From Leptolinea sp. HRD-7 (GTDB taxonomy: Bacteria > Chloroflexota > Anaerolineae > Anaerolineales > Anaerolineaceae): 64,000 nt of DNA. Positions 9,256 to 17,654 of the stretch are shown piece by piece. How positions within the stretch are numbered: position 1 is the stretch's first letter; each line of letters opens with the position of its first letter. The stretch lies in NCBI GenBank assembly GCA_024363285.1, contig AP024710.1, positions 248,001-312,000 on the forward strand, written 5' to 3'. Made by a program: the position numbers and the translations under genes. The notes beneath the pieces are model-generated. The model was not told where the DNA came from, ran no database searches, and saw nothing but the letters and a program-made list of their open reading frames with translations.

Positions 9256-9296
9256 AAAAAGGCGCGTCTCCAGCCCATTCAGGGCCGGAGCGCGCC
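9256..9296 (-). terminator. Intrinsic terminator in the lyase leader (attenuator candidate)
   Basis: On the minus strand: GGCGCGCTCCGGCCC (9296-9282), 5-nt loop, then a nearly complementary arm ending GACGCGCC (to 9261), followed by TTTTT (9260-9256). It sits between a TATAAT box and the lyase start. The gene upstream is on the opposite strand, so no other minus-strand transcript needs this terminator. Confidence 0.7.
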
Positions 9297-9332
9297 TAAA
9301 CGTACAAGTACTGATTTATGCCAAAAAAGGGA

Positions 9333-9365
9333 TTACAGCGTGGGGAGATAATAAAAAGACACCAT
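9333..9365 (-). CDS. Possible 10-residue leader peptide of the lyase gene
   Basis: ATG-to-TAA frame coding MVSFYYLPTL, with Phe-Tyr-Tyr at codons 4-6, about 35 nt before the terminator hairpin at 9256-9296. GAGG lies 14 nt upstream of the ATG, further than ideal. Aromatic codons in a leader peptide ahead of a terminator and an aromatic amino-acid lyase would fit ribosome-mediated attenuation, but so short a frame can occur by chance. Confidence 0.35.
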   Translation of the reverse strand: MVSFYYLPTL

Positions 9366-9386
9366 AAGATTTCGATTTACCTCAGG

Positions 9387-9392
9387 ATTATA
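9387..9392 (-). promoter_or_regulatory. TATAAT -10 box of the lyase transcript
   Basis: Minus-strand TATAAT about 200 nt upstream of the lyase ATG. No good -35 hexamer is seen at 16-18 nt. Transcription from here would start a few nucleotides upstream of the possible leader peptide. Confidence 0.45.
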
Positions 9393-9504
9393 ACATCTTC
9401 ATTAAAAAATAATGAGAAAATTTAATGAAACCACATTGCATCGTGACTATAATGAATTTAACAGAGTTTTTCCTCTGCCGTTCAAATTCGAAAGGAGGTG
9501 TTTT

Positions 9505-10203
9505 ATGACCACCATTACCATCTCCAGAGATTTTGGCAGCGAGGGGGATAATGTAGCCCGGCGTGTCGCGGAAGATCTAGGTTATCACTTTGTCGACAAG
9601 GAAATCATCGGAGACTTGCTGGGGAATTACGGTTTCGTCGAATTCGACAAAGAATATGACTCATTGATGGGATTCTGGGCCAAGTTCGACGCTCAGCGTG
9701 ATAAGCGCCGCGACAACATGGTAGAAATGCTGAATCGTGTTCTCGAAGCCCTGGCCGTCCATGGCAACACCGTAATTCTGGGACGCAGCGGGTTTTCTGT
9801 ACTCGCTGGTTACGCTGATGCCTTCCATGTTCGTCTGCAAGAACCTTTCCCGGTAAGGGTCAGACGGATCATGAAAAACAGCAATTTGACCCATGTTGAA
9901 GCATCGCTGATCTGCGAAGACGGTGACAAGATACGCGCCGATTTTGTCCGGGATTTTTACGGCATTTCCTGGGACGCGGCTCACGCGTTTGATCTGGTCA
10001 TCAATCTGGAAAAAATCGTCCCCGATCAAGCGGTCGGGTATATTACCAGCGCGATCAAAGCCTATGAATTGGTCTCGAAAAAAGGCAAACCGACCAGCGG
10101 TATGCTGGAAGTTGATCCTGTACTAACACGTGCGGTGAACACGGTATTAGGCTGCACAATCGATCACGGAGAACTCGCGCCGGACTATCTTGTTCACGCC
10201 TGA
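9505..10203 (+). CDS. Cytidylate kinase-like family protein
   Basis: 232 residues. The N-terminus TTITISRDFGSEGDNVARRVAEDLGYHFVDKEII is typical of the cytidylate kinase-like family, a P-loop NMP-kinase relative in which a GSEG segment replaces the classical GxxGxGK loop. NTVILGRSGFSVL and the FHVRLQEPFPVRVRRI segment resemble the lid/Arg region of nucleotide kinases. The C-terminal 40 residues are a variable tail. The substrate is unknown; this is not the housekeeping Cmk. The ATG at 9505 follows AAAGGAGGTG, the strongest RBS in this part of the window; an in-frame extension back to 9412 has no RBS. It is divergent from the lyase gene. Confidence 0.82.
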   Translation: MTTITISRDFGSEGDNVARRVAEDLGYHFVDKEIIGDLLGNYGFVEFDKEYDSLMGFWAKFDAQRDKRRDNMVEMLNRVLEALAVHGNTVILGRSGFSVLAGYADAFHVRLQEPFPVRVRRIMKNSNLTHVEASLICEDGDKIRADFVRDFYGISWDAAHAFDLVINLEKIVPDQAVGYITSAIKAYELVSKKGKPTSGMLEVDPVLTRAVNTVLGCTIDHGELAPDYLVHA

Positions 10204-10224
10204 AATAATTTTTGAAGAGCATCG

Positions 10225-10250
10225 ACACAGCCGGTTAACTCCGGCTGTGT
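10225..10250 (+). terminator. Hairpin after the cytidylate kinase-like gene
   Basis: ACACAGCCGG (10225-10234) pairs with CCGGCTGTGT (10241-10250) around a 6-nt loop. Only a weak U-rich stretch (GTATT) follows. Confidence 0.5.
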
Positions 10251-10289
10251 GTATTGCCAATTTGACAAACCGCGGAATCTGATTTCAAC

Positions 10290-10295
10290 TACAAT
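10290..10295 (+). promoter_or_regulatory. TACAAT -10 box, 6 nt before ATG (leaderless start)
   Basis: TACAAT, then 6 nt, then the ATG of the sugar phosphorylase at 10302. No RBS lies between them. TTGACA occurs at 10262-10267 but the spacer would be 22 nt. Confidence 0.5.
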
Positions 10296-10301
10296 CCATA
10301 T

Positions 10302-11939
10302 ATGACTAATTCTATGATTCCGGGTTTAATTGCCAGCCTGTACGGCATGGACGAAGCCGATCATGTTGAGCGGCGTCTGCGTGAGACCATCAGTAAATAC
10401 AGAGGCACAATCCATCAACCGGCTGATACAGGTTTATCCGAACGTGATTGTATGTTGATCACATATGGTGACCAGGTTCAAACACCTGGCAAACCCCATC
10501 TGAAAACGCTGGAGTTATTTTTACACAGGCATGTCGCCGGTTTGATCAGTTCAGTGCATATCCTTCCGTTCTATCCATGGTCTTCCGATGATGGATTTTC
10601 CGTGAAAGATTATCGGTCTATCGATCCGGCTCTTGGTGACTGGAAGGATGTGGAGCAACTGGCGAAGTCTTTCCGCCTTATGTTTGACGCGGTGATCAAT
10701 CACGCTTCAGCACAGGGAGATTGGTTTAAGGCATTCCTGCGTGATGAGCTACCCTACCGAAATTACTTCATGACAGTTAATGGGAATCCTGACCTCTCGA
10801 AAGTTATCCGTCCACGCGCGCTTCCCCTGTTGACTGAATTTCAAACGCCATCAGGACCTCGCCGGGTATGGACTACTTTCAGCGCGGACCAGGTTGATCT
10901 GGATTTTCACAATCCCGATGTTCTCCTCGAAATCATTGACATTCTGCTCGGGTACGCGGCGCGGGGGGCGCAATTCATCCGACTCGATGCCATTGCCTTT
11001 CTCTGGAAGGAACCGGGAACCACATGCCTTCACTTACCCCAGACCCATGCTGTTGTCCGGTTAATAAGGGCAATCCTCGAAGAAACCGCTCCGCATGTAC
11101 GGATCATCACCGAGACGAATGTTCCACATTCAGAAAATATTTCGTATTTTGGTGACGGAACAAATGAAGCGCATCTCGTGTATAACTTTGCCCTGCCTCC
11201 GCTGATTCTACATACCCTGCGCACCGGTAACGCAACGGCGTTATCGAATTGGGTTTCTACTCTTAAAGTGCCATCAGAGCAGACTACTTTCTTTAATTTC
11301 CTTGCATCGCATGATGGCATCGGATTGAATCCGGTGCGGGGAATATTGTCACAGGAAGAAATTGACGGTCTCATACAACAGACTCTGGAACACGGCGGGT
11401 TAATCTCATATAAAGATAATCCAGATGGAACACAAAGCCCGTATGAAATGAACATCAACTATTTTGACGCTCTTTCAAACCCTCAGGGACATGAACCAAT
11501 AAAAATGCAGGTTGACCGTTTCATGGCGTCACAGGCCATTATGCTTTCCCTTCGTGGATTGCCCGGTATTTACTTCCACAGCCTGTTCGGTTCACGCGGC
11601 TGGAAGGAAGGCGTTCAATTAACAGGACGTAACAGAACTATCAACCGGCAGAAACTGGACCTGGACAGTCTTGAAGACGAATTGTCCGATCTTTCATTCT
11701 TACGATCTATGGTGTTTTCTCGTTATACTGAACGCATCCACCGCCGGGCATCTTCTCCGGCGTTTAATCCGTACGGCATTCAAGAAGTTTTGGATCACGG
11801 AAAAAGCATTTTTGCCATCAAGAGGGTATCACCGGATGGAAAGCACAGCGCCATATGCCTGCAAAATGTAACCAATCAGGCGCAGACAACCGGGCGATAT
11901 CATCTTTCACCGTACCAATCTCTGTGGATTATTAAATAA
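10302..11939 (+). CDS. GH13 sugar phosphorylase (sucrose / glucosylglycerate phosphorylase group)
   Basis: 545 residues, alpha-amylase (GH13) fold of the sucrose phosphorylase subfamily. It should cleave an alpha-glucoside with phosphate to give glucose 1-phosphate, in the cytoplasm (no signal peptide). Catalytic residues can be placed: the Asp nucleophile in FIRLDAIAFLW (Asp229), the Glu acid/base in IITETNVPH (Glu271) and the third Asp in FLASHDGIG (Asp338). The HILPFYPWSSDDGFSV and LWKEPGTTCLHLPQTH segments resemble the YcjM / glucosylglycerate phosphorylase branch more than classical sucrose phosphorylase, so the acceptor sugar remains open. Monocistronic, with an apparently leaderless start. 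Confidence 0.87.
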   Translation: MTNSMIPGLIASLYGMDEADHVERRLRETISKYRGTIHQPADTGLSERDCMLITYGDQVQTPGKPHLKTLELFLHRHVAGLISSVHILPFYPWSSDDGFSVKDYRSIDPALGDWKDVEQLAKSFRLMFDAVINHASAQGDWFKAFLRDELPYRNYFMTVNGNPDLSKVIRPRALPLLTEFQTPSGPRRVWTTFSADQVDLDFHNPDVLLEIIDILLGYAARGAQFIRLDAIAFLWKEPGTTCLHLPQTHAVVRLIRAILEETAPHVRIITETNVPHSENISYFGDGTNEAHLVYNFALPPLILHTLRTGNATALSNWVSTLKVPSEQTTFFNFLASHDGIGLNPVRGILSQEEIDGLIQQTLEHGGLISYKDNPDGTQSPYEMNINYFDALSNPQGHEPIKMQVDRFMASQAIMLSLRGLPGIYFHSLFGSRGWKEGVQLTGRNRTINRQKLDLDSLEDELSDLSFLRSMVFSRYTERIHRRASSPAFNPYGIQEVLDHGKSIFAIKRVSPDGKHSAICLQNVTNQAQTTGRYHLSPYQSLWIIK

Positions 11940-12284
11940 ATACGAAAATTCAAAACAAACAGCTCTTTTTTGGTAAAATCACCCGCATGATTACGGATTG
12001 AGTTTCTTTGCCATAGGCTCGGCTGACCACGATGGTTGGGGGAACCATTTTTCGTTTACCGCTTCGCAGTCCAAAACAGTCAATTCAGAATTCAGACTGA
12101 CGGATTTCTCTAAGAACAGATTTCCATGAATTTTGTTCAGGGAAGTCGTTTTTTGACGCGAGTTTACCGGGTTTGATCAGAAAAATGTTCCGTGATTGAG
12201 GCAAGATTTAACTCTGGTGCCAGTACGTCATCCAGTGGAATATTCTGGGATTATGTATCTCTTACAAGGTAAGAAATTTGAGGT
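11940..12284. other. 345-nt intergenic region without a gene
   Basis: No convincing ORF or RNA gene was seen. A small hairpin ATGGTT-GGGGG-AACCAT followed by TTTTT (12032-12052) could terminate the phosphorylase transcript. The stretch CTCTTACAAGGTAAG and then GAGGT lies just before prfC. The promoter of prfC should be here but no strong hexamer pair is obvious. Confidence 0.4.
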
Positions 12285-12290
12285 ATGACT

Positions 12291-13877
12291 ATGAGTGAAT
12301 TGGAAATGGATAAAACTTACGGCAATCGCCGCACGTTCGCGATCATCTCACACCCTGACGCTGGCAAGACCACGCTGACGGAAAAAATGTTGCTGTATGG
12401 CAACGCTATAGAACTGGCCGGCAATGTCCGCGCCAGGCAGAACCAGCGTACCACACGTTCAGACTGGATGGAGATGGAACGGGAACGTGGAATTTCCATC
12501 TCGTCCACGATTTTACAATTTCCCTATAACGAACGCGTGATCAATCTGCTCGATACTCCGGGTCACCAGGATTTCTCGGAAGACACATTTCGCACACTGG
12601 CTGCAGTTGACAGTGCCGTGATGGTATTGGACGCGGCCAAAGGTATCGAACCCCAGACCCGCCGATTATTTGATGTGTGTCGAAAACGCGGAATCCCGAT
12701 CTTCACTTTCATCAACAAACTTGACCGCCCATCCCGTCCCCCGCTTGAACTTTTGGACGAGATCGAATCTGTTCTGGGTATGCAGCCGGTTCCCATGAAC
12801 TGGCCGGTAGGTGATGGTGTTGACTTTATGGGCGTGTATGATCGCTTCAAGAAGGGCCTGTACCTGTACGAACGCACTGACCGTAATGAACGAATGGCTC
12901 TTGAAGAGTTCATCTCTCTGGATACTCTGCTTTCAAGCGGGAAAGTGAAACAATCTTTATCCTCCCGATTGACATCAGATATCGAGTTATTGGATGGTCT
13001 GGATATCAAATTCGAATTGAGCAAGTTGTATGCGGAAGAGCAAACTCCGGTTTTCTTCGGCAGCGCCCTGACCAACTTTGGTGTTCGCCTGTTCCTTGAG
13101 GCTTTTGTGGAACTGGCACCTGCCCCTCAACCATTTGAAAGTGATAAAGGGCTCATCGATCCATCTGAGGAGTATTTCTCTGGCTTCATATTCAAGATTC
13201 AGGCAAACATGAACCCGAAGCACCGCGATAGTGTGGCCTTCCTGCGCATTTGCTCCGGTAAATTTGAGCGCGGTATGGAAGTCATCCATTCGCAATCTGG
13301 AAAAATTCACCGGCTTCAACGCCCGTACAAATTGTTCGCCAATGAGCGTGAGATCATTGAAGAAGCCTACCCGGGTGACGTGCTGGGACTCCCCAATACC
13401 GGCGATCTGGCCATTGGCGACACCCTGACCGCATCCAAACCTTTTAAGTTCCCTCCGCTGCCCCGTTTTCACCCGGAACATTTTGCCGTCATTCGTAACG
13501 CGGATATTGCCAAACAGAAACAGTTCCTCAAAGGATTGCGTCAACTGGAAGCGGAAGGCGCGGTGCAGGTGCTTCATAATATAGACGCCTTCAAACGCGA
13601 GCCGGTGCTGGCAGTGGTCGGTCAGCTTCAGTTCGATGTTGTACAGGCGAGGCTTAAAACAGAATACTCGCTGGACACATCCATTGAACCGCTCCCTTAT
13701 GAACTGGCGCGTTGGATAACCGGGCCAGAAAGCACGATCCTGAAAATCTCGGAACGTTCCGGTGTGCACATCTACCAGGATTTTGAAAACAACTATGTTG
13801 CCCTGTTCAATGAACCGTTCTACCTGAAGTACACCCAGGAAAAATTCCCGGATTTGAAGTTCAATTCACTAAATTAA
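12291..13877 (+). CDS. prfC: Peptide chain release factor 3
   Basis: 528 residues. Translational GTPase that removes RF1/RF2 from the ribosome after termination. G1 is SHPDAGKTTL, the switch region has RERGISIS, G3 is DTPGHQDF, G4 is NKLD, and the RF3-specific PMNWPVGDG and C-terminal YQDFENNYVALF segments are present. Length matches the family (about 525-530). The ATG at 12291 (MSELEM) is preferred because GAGGT lies 6 nt upstream; an ATG at 12285 in the same frame overlaps that RBS. A strong terminator follows. Monocistronic. Confidence 0.96.
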   Translation: MSELEMDKTYGNRRTFAIISHPDAGKTTLTEKMLLYGNAIELAGNVRARQNQRTTRSDWMEMERERGISISSTILQFPYNERVINLLDTPGHQDFSEDTFRTLAAVDSAVMVLDAAKGIEPQTRRLFDVCRKRGIPIFTFINKLDRPSRPPLELLDEIESVLGMQPVPMNWPVGDGVDFMGVYDRFKKGLYLYERTDRNERMALEEFISLDTLLSSGKVKQSLSSRLTSDIELLDGLDIKFELSKLYAEEQTPVFFGSALTNFGVRLFLEAFVELAPAPQPFESDKGLIDPSEEYFSGFIFKIQANMNPKHRDSVAFLRICSGKFERGMEVIHSQSGKIHRLQRPYKLFANEREIIEEAYPGDVLGLPNTGDLAIGDTLTASKPFKFPPLPRFHPEHFAVIRNADIAKQKQFLKGLRQLEAEGAVQVLHNIDAFKREPVLAVVGQLQFDVVQARLKTEYSLDTSIEPLPYELARWITGPESTILKISERSGVHIYQDFENNYVALFNEPFYLKYTQEKFPDLKFNSLN

Positions 13878-13906
13878 TCAGGTTACCGATCTGACAACTC
13901 ATGTTA

Positions 13907-13947
13907 TTACTCCCCGACAAAACATGGCGGGGAGTAATCGTTTTTAA
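13907..13947 (+). terminator. Intrinsic terminator of prfC
   Basis: ATTACTCCCC (13907-13916) pairs with GGGGAGTAAT (13930-13939) around a 13-nt loop, followed by CGTTTTT. Confidence 0.85.
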
Positions 13948-13983
13948 ATCTATCGTTTGGCTTGATCTGAGATTGACCGGATT

Positions 13984-14008
13984 ATATATGTCATAATTTG
14001 ACATATAT
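13984..14008. promoter_or_regulatory. Perfect inverted repeat, probable operator of the WYL regulator
   Basis: ATATATGTCA (13984-13993), 5-nt spacer TAATT, TGACATATAT (13999-14008), ending 29 nt before the regulator ATG at 14038. It lies where a promoter is expected (TTGATC with a 17-nt spacer to TATATG). Likely the binding site for autoregulation of the regulator and coupled hydrolase; this is inferred from position and symmetry. Confidence 0.6.
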
Positions 14009-14037
14009 CGACTTTATCATTTCACTGGAAGGTACAA

Positions 14038-15051
14038 ATGCCGACGACCGCCACCCGATTGATCACTCTGATTCTCATGCTCCAGCGAAAACCCGGGCAG
14101 AAAGCCGCTGACCTGGCCAGCCAGCTTGGCGTTTCCGTTCGCACGCTGCATCGGTATTTCGGAATGCTCGATGAGATGGGCGTACCAGTCTATGCGGAAC
14201 GCGGGCCATACGGCGGATTTTCGCTGGTTCCCGGTTATAAGCTACCGCCTTTGATCTTTACTCCAGAGGAAGCGGTAGTTCTATCGCTGGGCACAGGCCT
14301 GGTTCGGGAGATGTGGGGACAGACCTTCTTCGATGCCGCCCAGGGCGCCCGGGCGAAGTTGATGAATGTTCTGCCAGCAGAACAGCGCCAGGAAGTCAAC
14401 TGGGCGGAAAACACGCTGGTGACCACCGGTATTAACCGCGCCGACATGCAGATGCTCGTCCCAAGGCTTGATACTCTGCGGACTGCCGCTCGCGGCGGTC
14501 AACGGATCAGCATGACCTACCAGAGCGGTCGAAACCCAGCCGGGGAGCAGCGAGAAGTGGATACGTACGGCCTCTTCCACCGTTCCGGCTGGTGGTACGC
14601 GGTGGGATACTGTCACCTGCGAAAAGAAATACGCACCTTCCGCGTTGACAGGATTCTGGAGGTCACCCTGACCGACCACCTCTTCTCTCGTCCGGATGAT
14701 TTTGATTTTCGCGCGTATATCGCCAAAGATTGGCAAGACGTACCCGGTACGCGGGTGAAAATGCAATTCACACCGCAAATGGCCCACCTGGCGCAATACG
14801 CGAGAGGGTACTGGGAAACCATGGAAGACCATCCTGATGGGTCGGTGACTGTCACCTTCAACGCGCCAGACCTGTACGCGGCCGTCAGCCACGCCCTGTC
14901 GTATGGTCCTGGCGTTACTGTACTGGAGCCTCCGGAGGTTCGCCAGATGGTCAGAGAATGGGCCGGGTCAATCACCGGTTTGTACGCGGACGAATCCGCG
15001 CCAGATGATACGGATAAATTGAACAGTTATCAGAATGGAGATATGGAATGA
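14038..15051 (+). CDS. HTH and WYL domain transcriptional regulator (YafY-type)
   Basis: 337 residues. An N-terminal HTH_11-type winged helix (about 1-60: QKAADLASQLGVSVRTLHRYFGMLDEMGVPV) is followed by a WYL ligand-sensing domain (about 150-235: RISMTYQS, YGLFHRSGWWYAVGYCHLRKEIRTFRVDRI) and a C-terminal WCX-like segment. Such proteins usually regulate a neighbour in response to a small ligand or DNA fragment. The stop overlaps the start of the alpha/beta hydrolase as ATGA, so the two are translationally coupled and probably functionally linked. GGAAGG precedes the ATG. A perfect inverted repeat upstream suggests autoregulation. Confidence 0.88.
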   Translation: MPTTATRLITLILMLQRKPGQKAADLASQLGVSVRTLHRYFGMLDEMGVPVYAERGPYGGFSLVPGYKLPPLIFTPEEAVVLSLGTGLVREMWGQTFFDAAQGARAKLMNVLPAEQRQEVNWAENTLVTTGINRADMQMLVPRLDTLRTAARGGQRISMTYQSGRNPAGEQREVDTYGLFHRSGWWYAVGYCHLRKEIRTFRVDRILEVTLTDHLFSRPDDFDFRAYIAKDWQDVPGTRVKMQFTPQMAHLAQYARGYWETMEDHPDGSVTVTFNAPDLYAAVSHALSYGPGVTVLEPPEVRQMVREWAGSITGLYADESAPDDTDKLNSYQNGDME

Positions 15052-16121
15052 AACGGAAAATATTGTTTATTTCCGGGATCGTTGTGATCCTGTTACTGTC
15101 CGTCGGAGCCTTTGGGTTCTGGTGGATGACTCAACAGCCGTTGTACACACCCGGTATGGTCCGCGCGGAGCAGAATCTGCGCGGCCCGCTTACACCCCCC
15201 GCCCAGACAGGTGACCCGGACTACTGGCAGGTGGAAGATGACATCAAACTGTACCATTTTGCCGAAGGTACCGGCCGTAATGTTCTCATTGTCCACGGCG
15301 GTCCGGGCATGCCTTTCCGCGAACCGTTGGCGGGCCTAGCATCGTTGACCGGGGATTACCGCTTTATTTATTACGACCAGCGCGGCTGCGGCAAGTCCTC
15401 CCGCCCTATCAATAAGTTCACGTCACAAAACATGTATGAGAATATGACAACACTGGATAAAACTCTCGGGTTGGGCGCGCAAATTGCGGATATCGAACGA
15501 ATCCGCCAAATCCTGGGTGAGGAAAAATTGATACTCATCGGGCATTCGTGGGGCGGGTTCCTGGCCTCACTCTACGCGGCGGAATTTCCTGACCATGTGG
15601 AAAAGCTGATTCTGATCTCTCCGGCAAATTCACTGGTGATGCCCCAGCCTGACGCCGATAGCGACCTGTTTGCCAGCGTGCGCACCCGACTTCCGGAAGA
15701 CAGGGTAGCGGAGTATGACGCATTTATGAAGGAGTACATGGACTTCAACAAATTGTTCACCCGTTCCGAGCAGGACCTGATCGATATGGACGCGAAGTTC
15801 GGTAAATACTACCTCTCGGTGGTGAATTTGACCGAAGATAAAATTATTGAACAGGGCGAACCCGGCGGATGGATGACCTGGGGCATGTACATAAGCATGG
15901 GGCAGCGTCACGACTATCGGGACTTGATGCGGAAAGTCACTGCACCGGTGCTGGTGATCCATGGGACAGATGATCTCCAAAGTGAGAAAGCCAGCCGATT
16001 GTACAGCGATACCTTCCCGAATGCCCGGTTTGCCGCCATACAGGGTGTGGGGCATTTTTCCTTCCAGGAAAACCCCGAAGAGTTTAATGATGTATTGAAG
16101 GAGTTCCTACAGGCAAAATAG
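15048..16121 (+). CDS. Alpha/beta hydrolase, proline iminopeptidase-like, membrane-anchored or exported
   Basis: 357 residues. An N-terminal hydrophobic segment (about 4-27) acts as a signal anchor or signal peptide and precedes an alpha/beta hydrolase domain. HGGPG (oxyanion hole) at about 83-87, DQRGCGKSSRP typical of the prolyl iminopeptidase family, nucleophile Ser in GHSWGG, acid Asp in HGTDD and the His in GVGHFSF. The substrate is unknown; related enzymes cleave N-terminal proline or other small amides and esters. It starts inside the last codons of the WYL regulator (ATGA) and is terminated by a bidirectional terminator. Confidence 0.85.
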   Translation: MKRKILFISGIVVILLLSVGAFGFWWMTQQPLYTPGMVRAEQNLRGPLTPPAQTGDPDYWQVEDDIKLYHFAEGTGRNVLIVHGGPGMPFREPLAGLASLTGDYRFIYYDQRGCGKSSRPINKFTSQNMYENMTTLDKTLGLGAQIADIERIRQILGEEKLILIGHSWGGFLASLYAAEFPDHVEKLILISPANSLVMPQPDADSDLFASVRTRLPEDRVAEYDAFMKEYMDFNKLFTRSEQDLIDMDAKFGKYYLSVVNLTEDKIIEQGEPGGWMTWGMYISMGQRHDYRDLMRKVTAPVLVIHGTDDLQSEKASRLYSDTFPNARFAAIQGVGHFSFQENPEEFNDVLKEFLQAK

Positions 16122-16128
16122 TGATTAC

Positions 16129-16164
16129 AAAAACACCGGCCGGATTCCTCCAGCCGGTGTTTTT
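16129..16164. terminator. Bidirectional intrinsic terminator
   Basis: AAAAACACCGGC (16129-16140) and GCCGGTGTTTTT (16153-16164), 12 bp perfect around a 12-nt loop. It serves the hydrolase (+) and the pentapeptide-repeat gene (-). Confidence 0.88.
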
Positions 16165-16171
16165 AATTATG

Positions 16172-16786
16172 TTACTTACCACCCGCGCCAAATAGACGGT
16201 CAAGAAATGACGTGCGTTTTTCTTTAGACCGTGTATCATCATCATTGGATTCTTCAATACTGGCGTTGTTCAGGTTGGTGTTGGTCATTTTTGCGCCGCG
16301 GAGAATAACGCCTTTCATATCCGCGTTCGTCAGATCAGCACCGGTCAGGTCGGCATTGGTCAGATTGGCGCCTTTCAACACAGCGTTCTTCAGATCCGCT
16401 TCCCGTAAGTCAGCGCCAGACAGGTTAACCACCGTCATATCAGCGCCCATCAGGTTGGCATTTGTCAGGATGGTCTTTTCCATATTGGCGCCGATCAAAT
16501 TGGCATCCATCAGGTTGACATCTGCCATATTCGCTCCGCTGAAATCCGTACCGATCAGGTTCGCGCGCATCAAATAAGCACCTTTTAAATTGGCCGAGGT
16601 CAATGCGGCATGCACCATTTTTACCCCCCAGAGATTAGCGTCTGCCAGATTGGCATTACGCAAATTGATTCCGGCCAGATCGGCACCTTTTAAGGAAACC
16701 GGTTTTAACGGCGTGGATTCATCCAGAATCTCCCGTACCGAATGTCCTTCAAATTGAAATTCTTGAGGTTCTTTCAGTTCCCGCAT
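16172..16786 (-). CDS. Pentapeptide repeat protein
   Basis: 204 residues. Residues about 30-180 are some 30 pentapeptides of the A(D/N)LxX type (ANLADANLWG, ANLIGTDFSG and so on), predicted to form a right-handed quadrilateral beta-helix. The N-terminus carries a short FEGHSVREIL region and the C-terminus a charged tail. Cytoplasmic, no signal. Some family members mimic DNA and protect gyrase, but most have no known function and nothing here decides it. The ATG at 16786 follows GAAGGAGA. It faces the hydrolase and shares its terminator. Confidence 0.92.
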   Translation of the reverse strand: MRELKEPQEFQFEGHSVREILDESTPLKPVSLKGADLAGINLRNANLADANLWGVKMVHAALTSANLKGAYLMRANLIGTDFSGANMADVNLMDANLIGANMEKTILTNANLMGADMTVVNLSGADLREADLKNAVLKGANLTNADLTGADLTNADMKGVILRGAKMTNTNLNNASIEESNDDDTRSKEKRTSFLDRLFGAGGK

Positions 16787-16887
16787 TGTTCGTCTCCTTC
16801 AGGCAAGCTCCCCTGGTTGTGGCGATATACCAATTATAGTGGGTTTAAGGAAATCATATGAATGGCAGACTATCACCCTGTAACGAT

Positions 16888-17625
16888 TCATTTATCACCT
16901 GTTCGTCGTTGTTTGCGGTCAAGCCAGAAAAATGGAAGATATAACAACAGGCACAACCCGATCCCGATCAATTCCATCCAGAACAGATAGGTTGGATGTG
17001 GACCTAAATAATCCAACAGGCTTGGAGTGGGGAGCTTTCCCTGTGTGTACAGATAGTTGCTGCCGATTTTTATATTGACCAGAGCACAAAATGCCCAGAA
17101 CAAATTGGTGATGACCACCACCCGTGGTATGGCTCTCCCGGTAGGGCGGAACCCTTCCACCACGGTCATGTACACGATGGCGACAATAATCGCGCCGTGC
17201 AGAGTAAAGAATTCCACAAACCGAAAATGTGGGAAACCATATTGCACCAGGTCAGGCGTCAACAGAGCCATAGACGCCCCGATAATACCCATGAAGTACA
17301 CCCATTCGTAATACCATTTGCGCCGGAAGAGCAGCAAGAGAGGCATCGTCCATGACGTGACGCTGCACAACCACAACGGCAGCATTCCCTGGATCGTCCA
17401 GGCACCGATAGCCCACATCCATACCTGCCATGAACCTTCACACAGGTAAATTAACGCGCACAGCCCCCAACGAGTGGCCTTCATCCCATGTTCTGTCCAG
17501 AAACCGCGGAACAGATACACCAGCAGACAGATGCCGGCAACCAGTATCAATGCGATGATATGTTCACGCCCGAAGAGCATAAACGGGGCGCCTGTGTAAT
17601 CACGCTCAAAGAGGCCGCCCGTCAT
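16888..17625 (-). CDS. TIGR02206 / YwaF-like integral membrane protein
   Basis: 245 residues with six to seven hydrophobic segments. It resembles the TIGR02206 (YwaF/TP0381) family of uncharacterised membrane proteins: a conserved N-terminal FGREHI segment, EGSWQVWMWAIG, PLWLCSVTSW in the middle, TLHGAIIVAIVYM, and an NYLYTQGKLPTPSLLDYLGPHPTY loop before the last helix. The start at 17625 was chosen because CAGGAG lies 9 nt upstream; a longer frame would overlap the HAD gene. It follows the HAD hydrolase by 29 nt on the same strand. Confidence 0.82.
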   Translation of the reverse strand: MTGGLFERDYTGAPFMLFGREHIIALILVAGICLLVYLFRGFWTEHGMKATRWGLCALIYLCEGSWQVWMWAIGAWTIQGMLPLWLCSVTSWTMPLLLLFRRKWYYEWVYFMGIIGASMALLTPDLVQYGFPHFRFVEFFTLHGAIIVAIVYMTVVEGFRPTGRAIPRVVVITNLFWAFCALVNIKIGSNYLYTQGKLPTPSLLDYLGPHPTYLFWMELIGIGLCLLLYLPFFWLDRKQRRTGDK

Positions 17626-17654
17626 AATGGCAATCTCCTGGCGCGGATCATACG

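Noticed and set aside
9189..9400. T-box riboswitch before the lyase
   Set aside because: No T-box consensus (AGGGTGGnACCGCG-like) and no specifier-loop architecture found; a peptide attenuator is more plausible.
10262..10267. TTGACA as -35 box for the GH13 gene
   Set aside because: The spacer to TACAAT would be 22 nt, too long for a normal sigma-70 promoter.
12987..13769. Long open frame opposite prfC
   Set aside because: It is antisense to a well-supported gene, with no RBS and no recognisable domain; its openness follows from prfC codon use.
16250..16700. Dense short tandem repeats resembling a CRISPR-like or satellite array
   Set aside because: The period is 15 bp and in frame; it encodes pentapeptide repeats of one protein.
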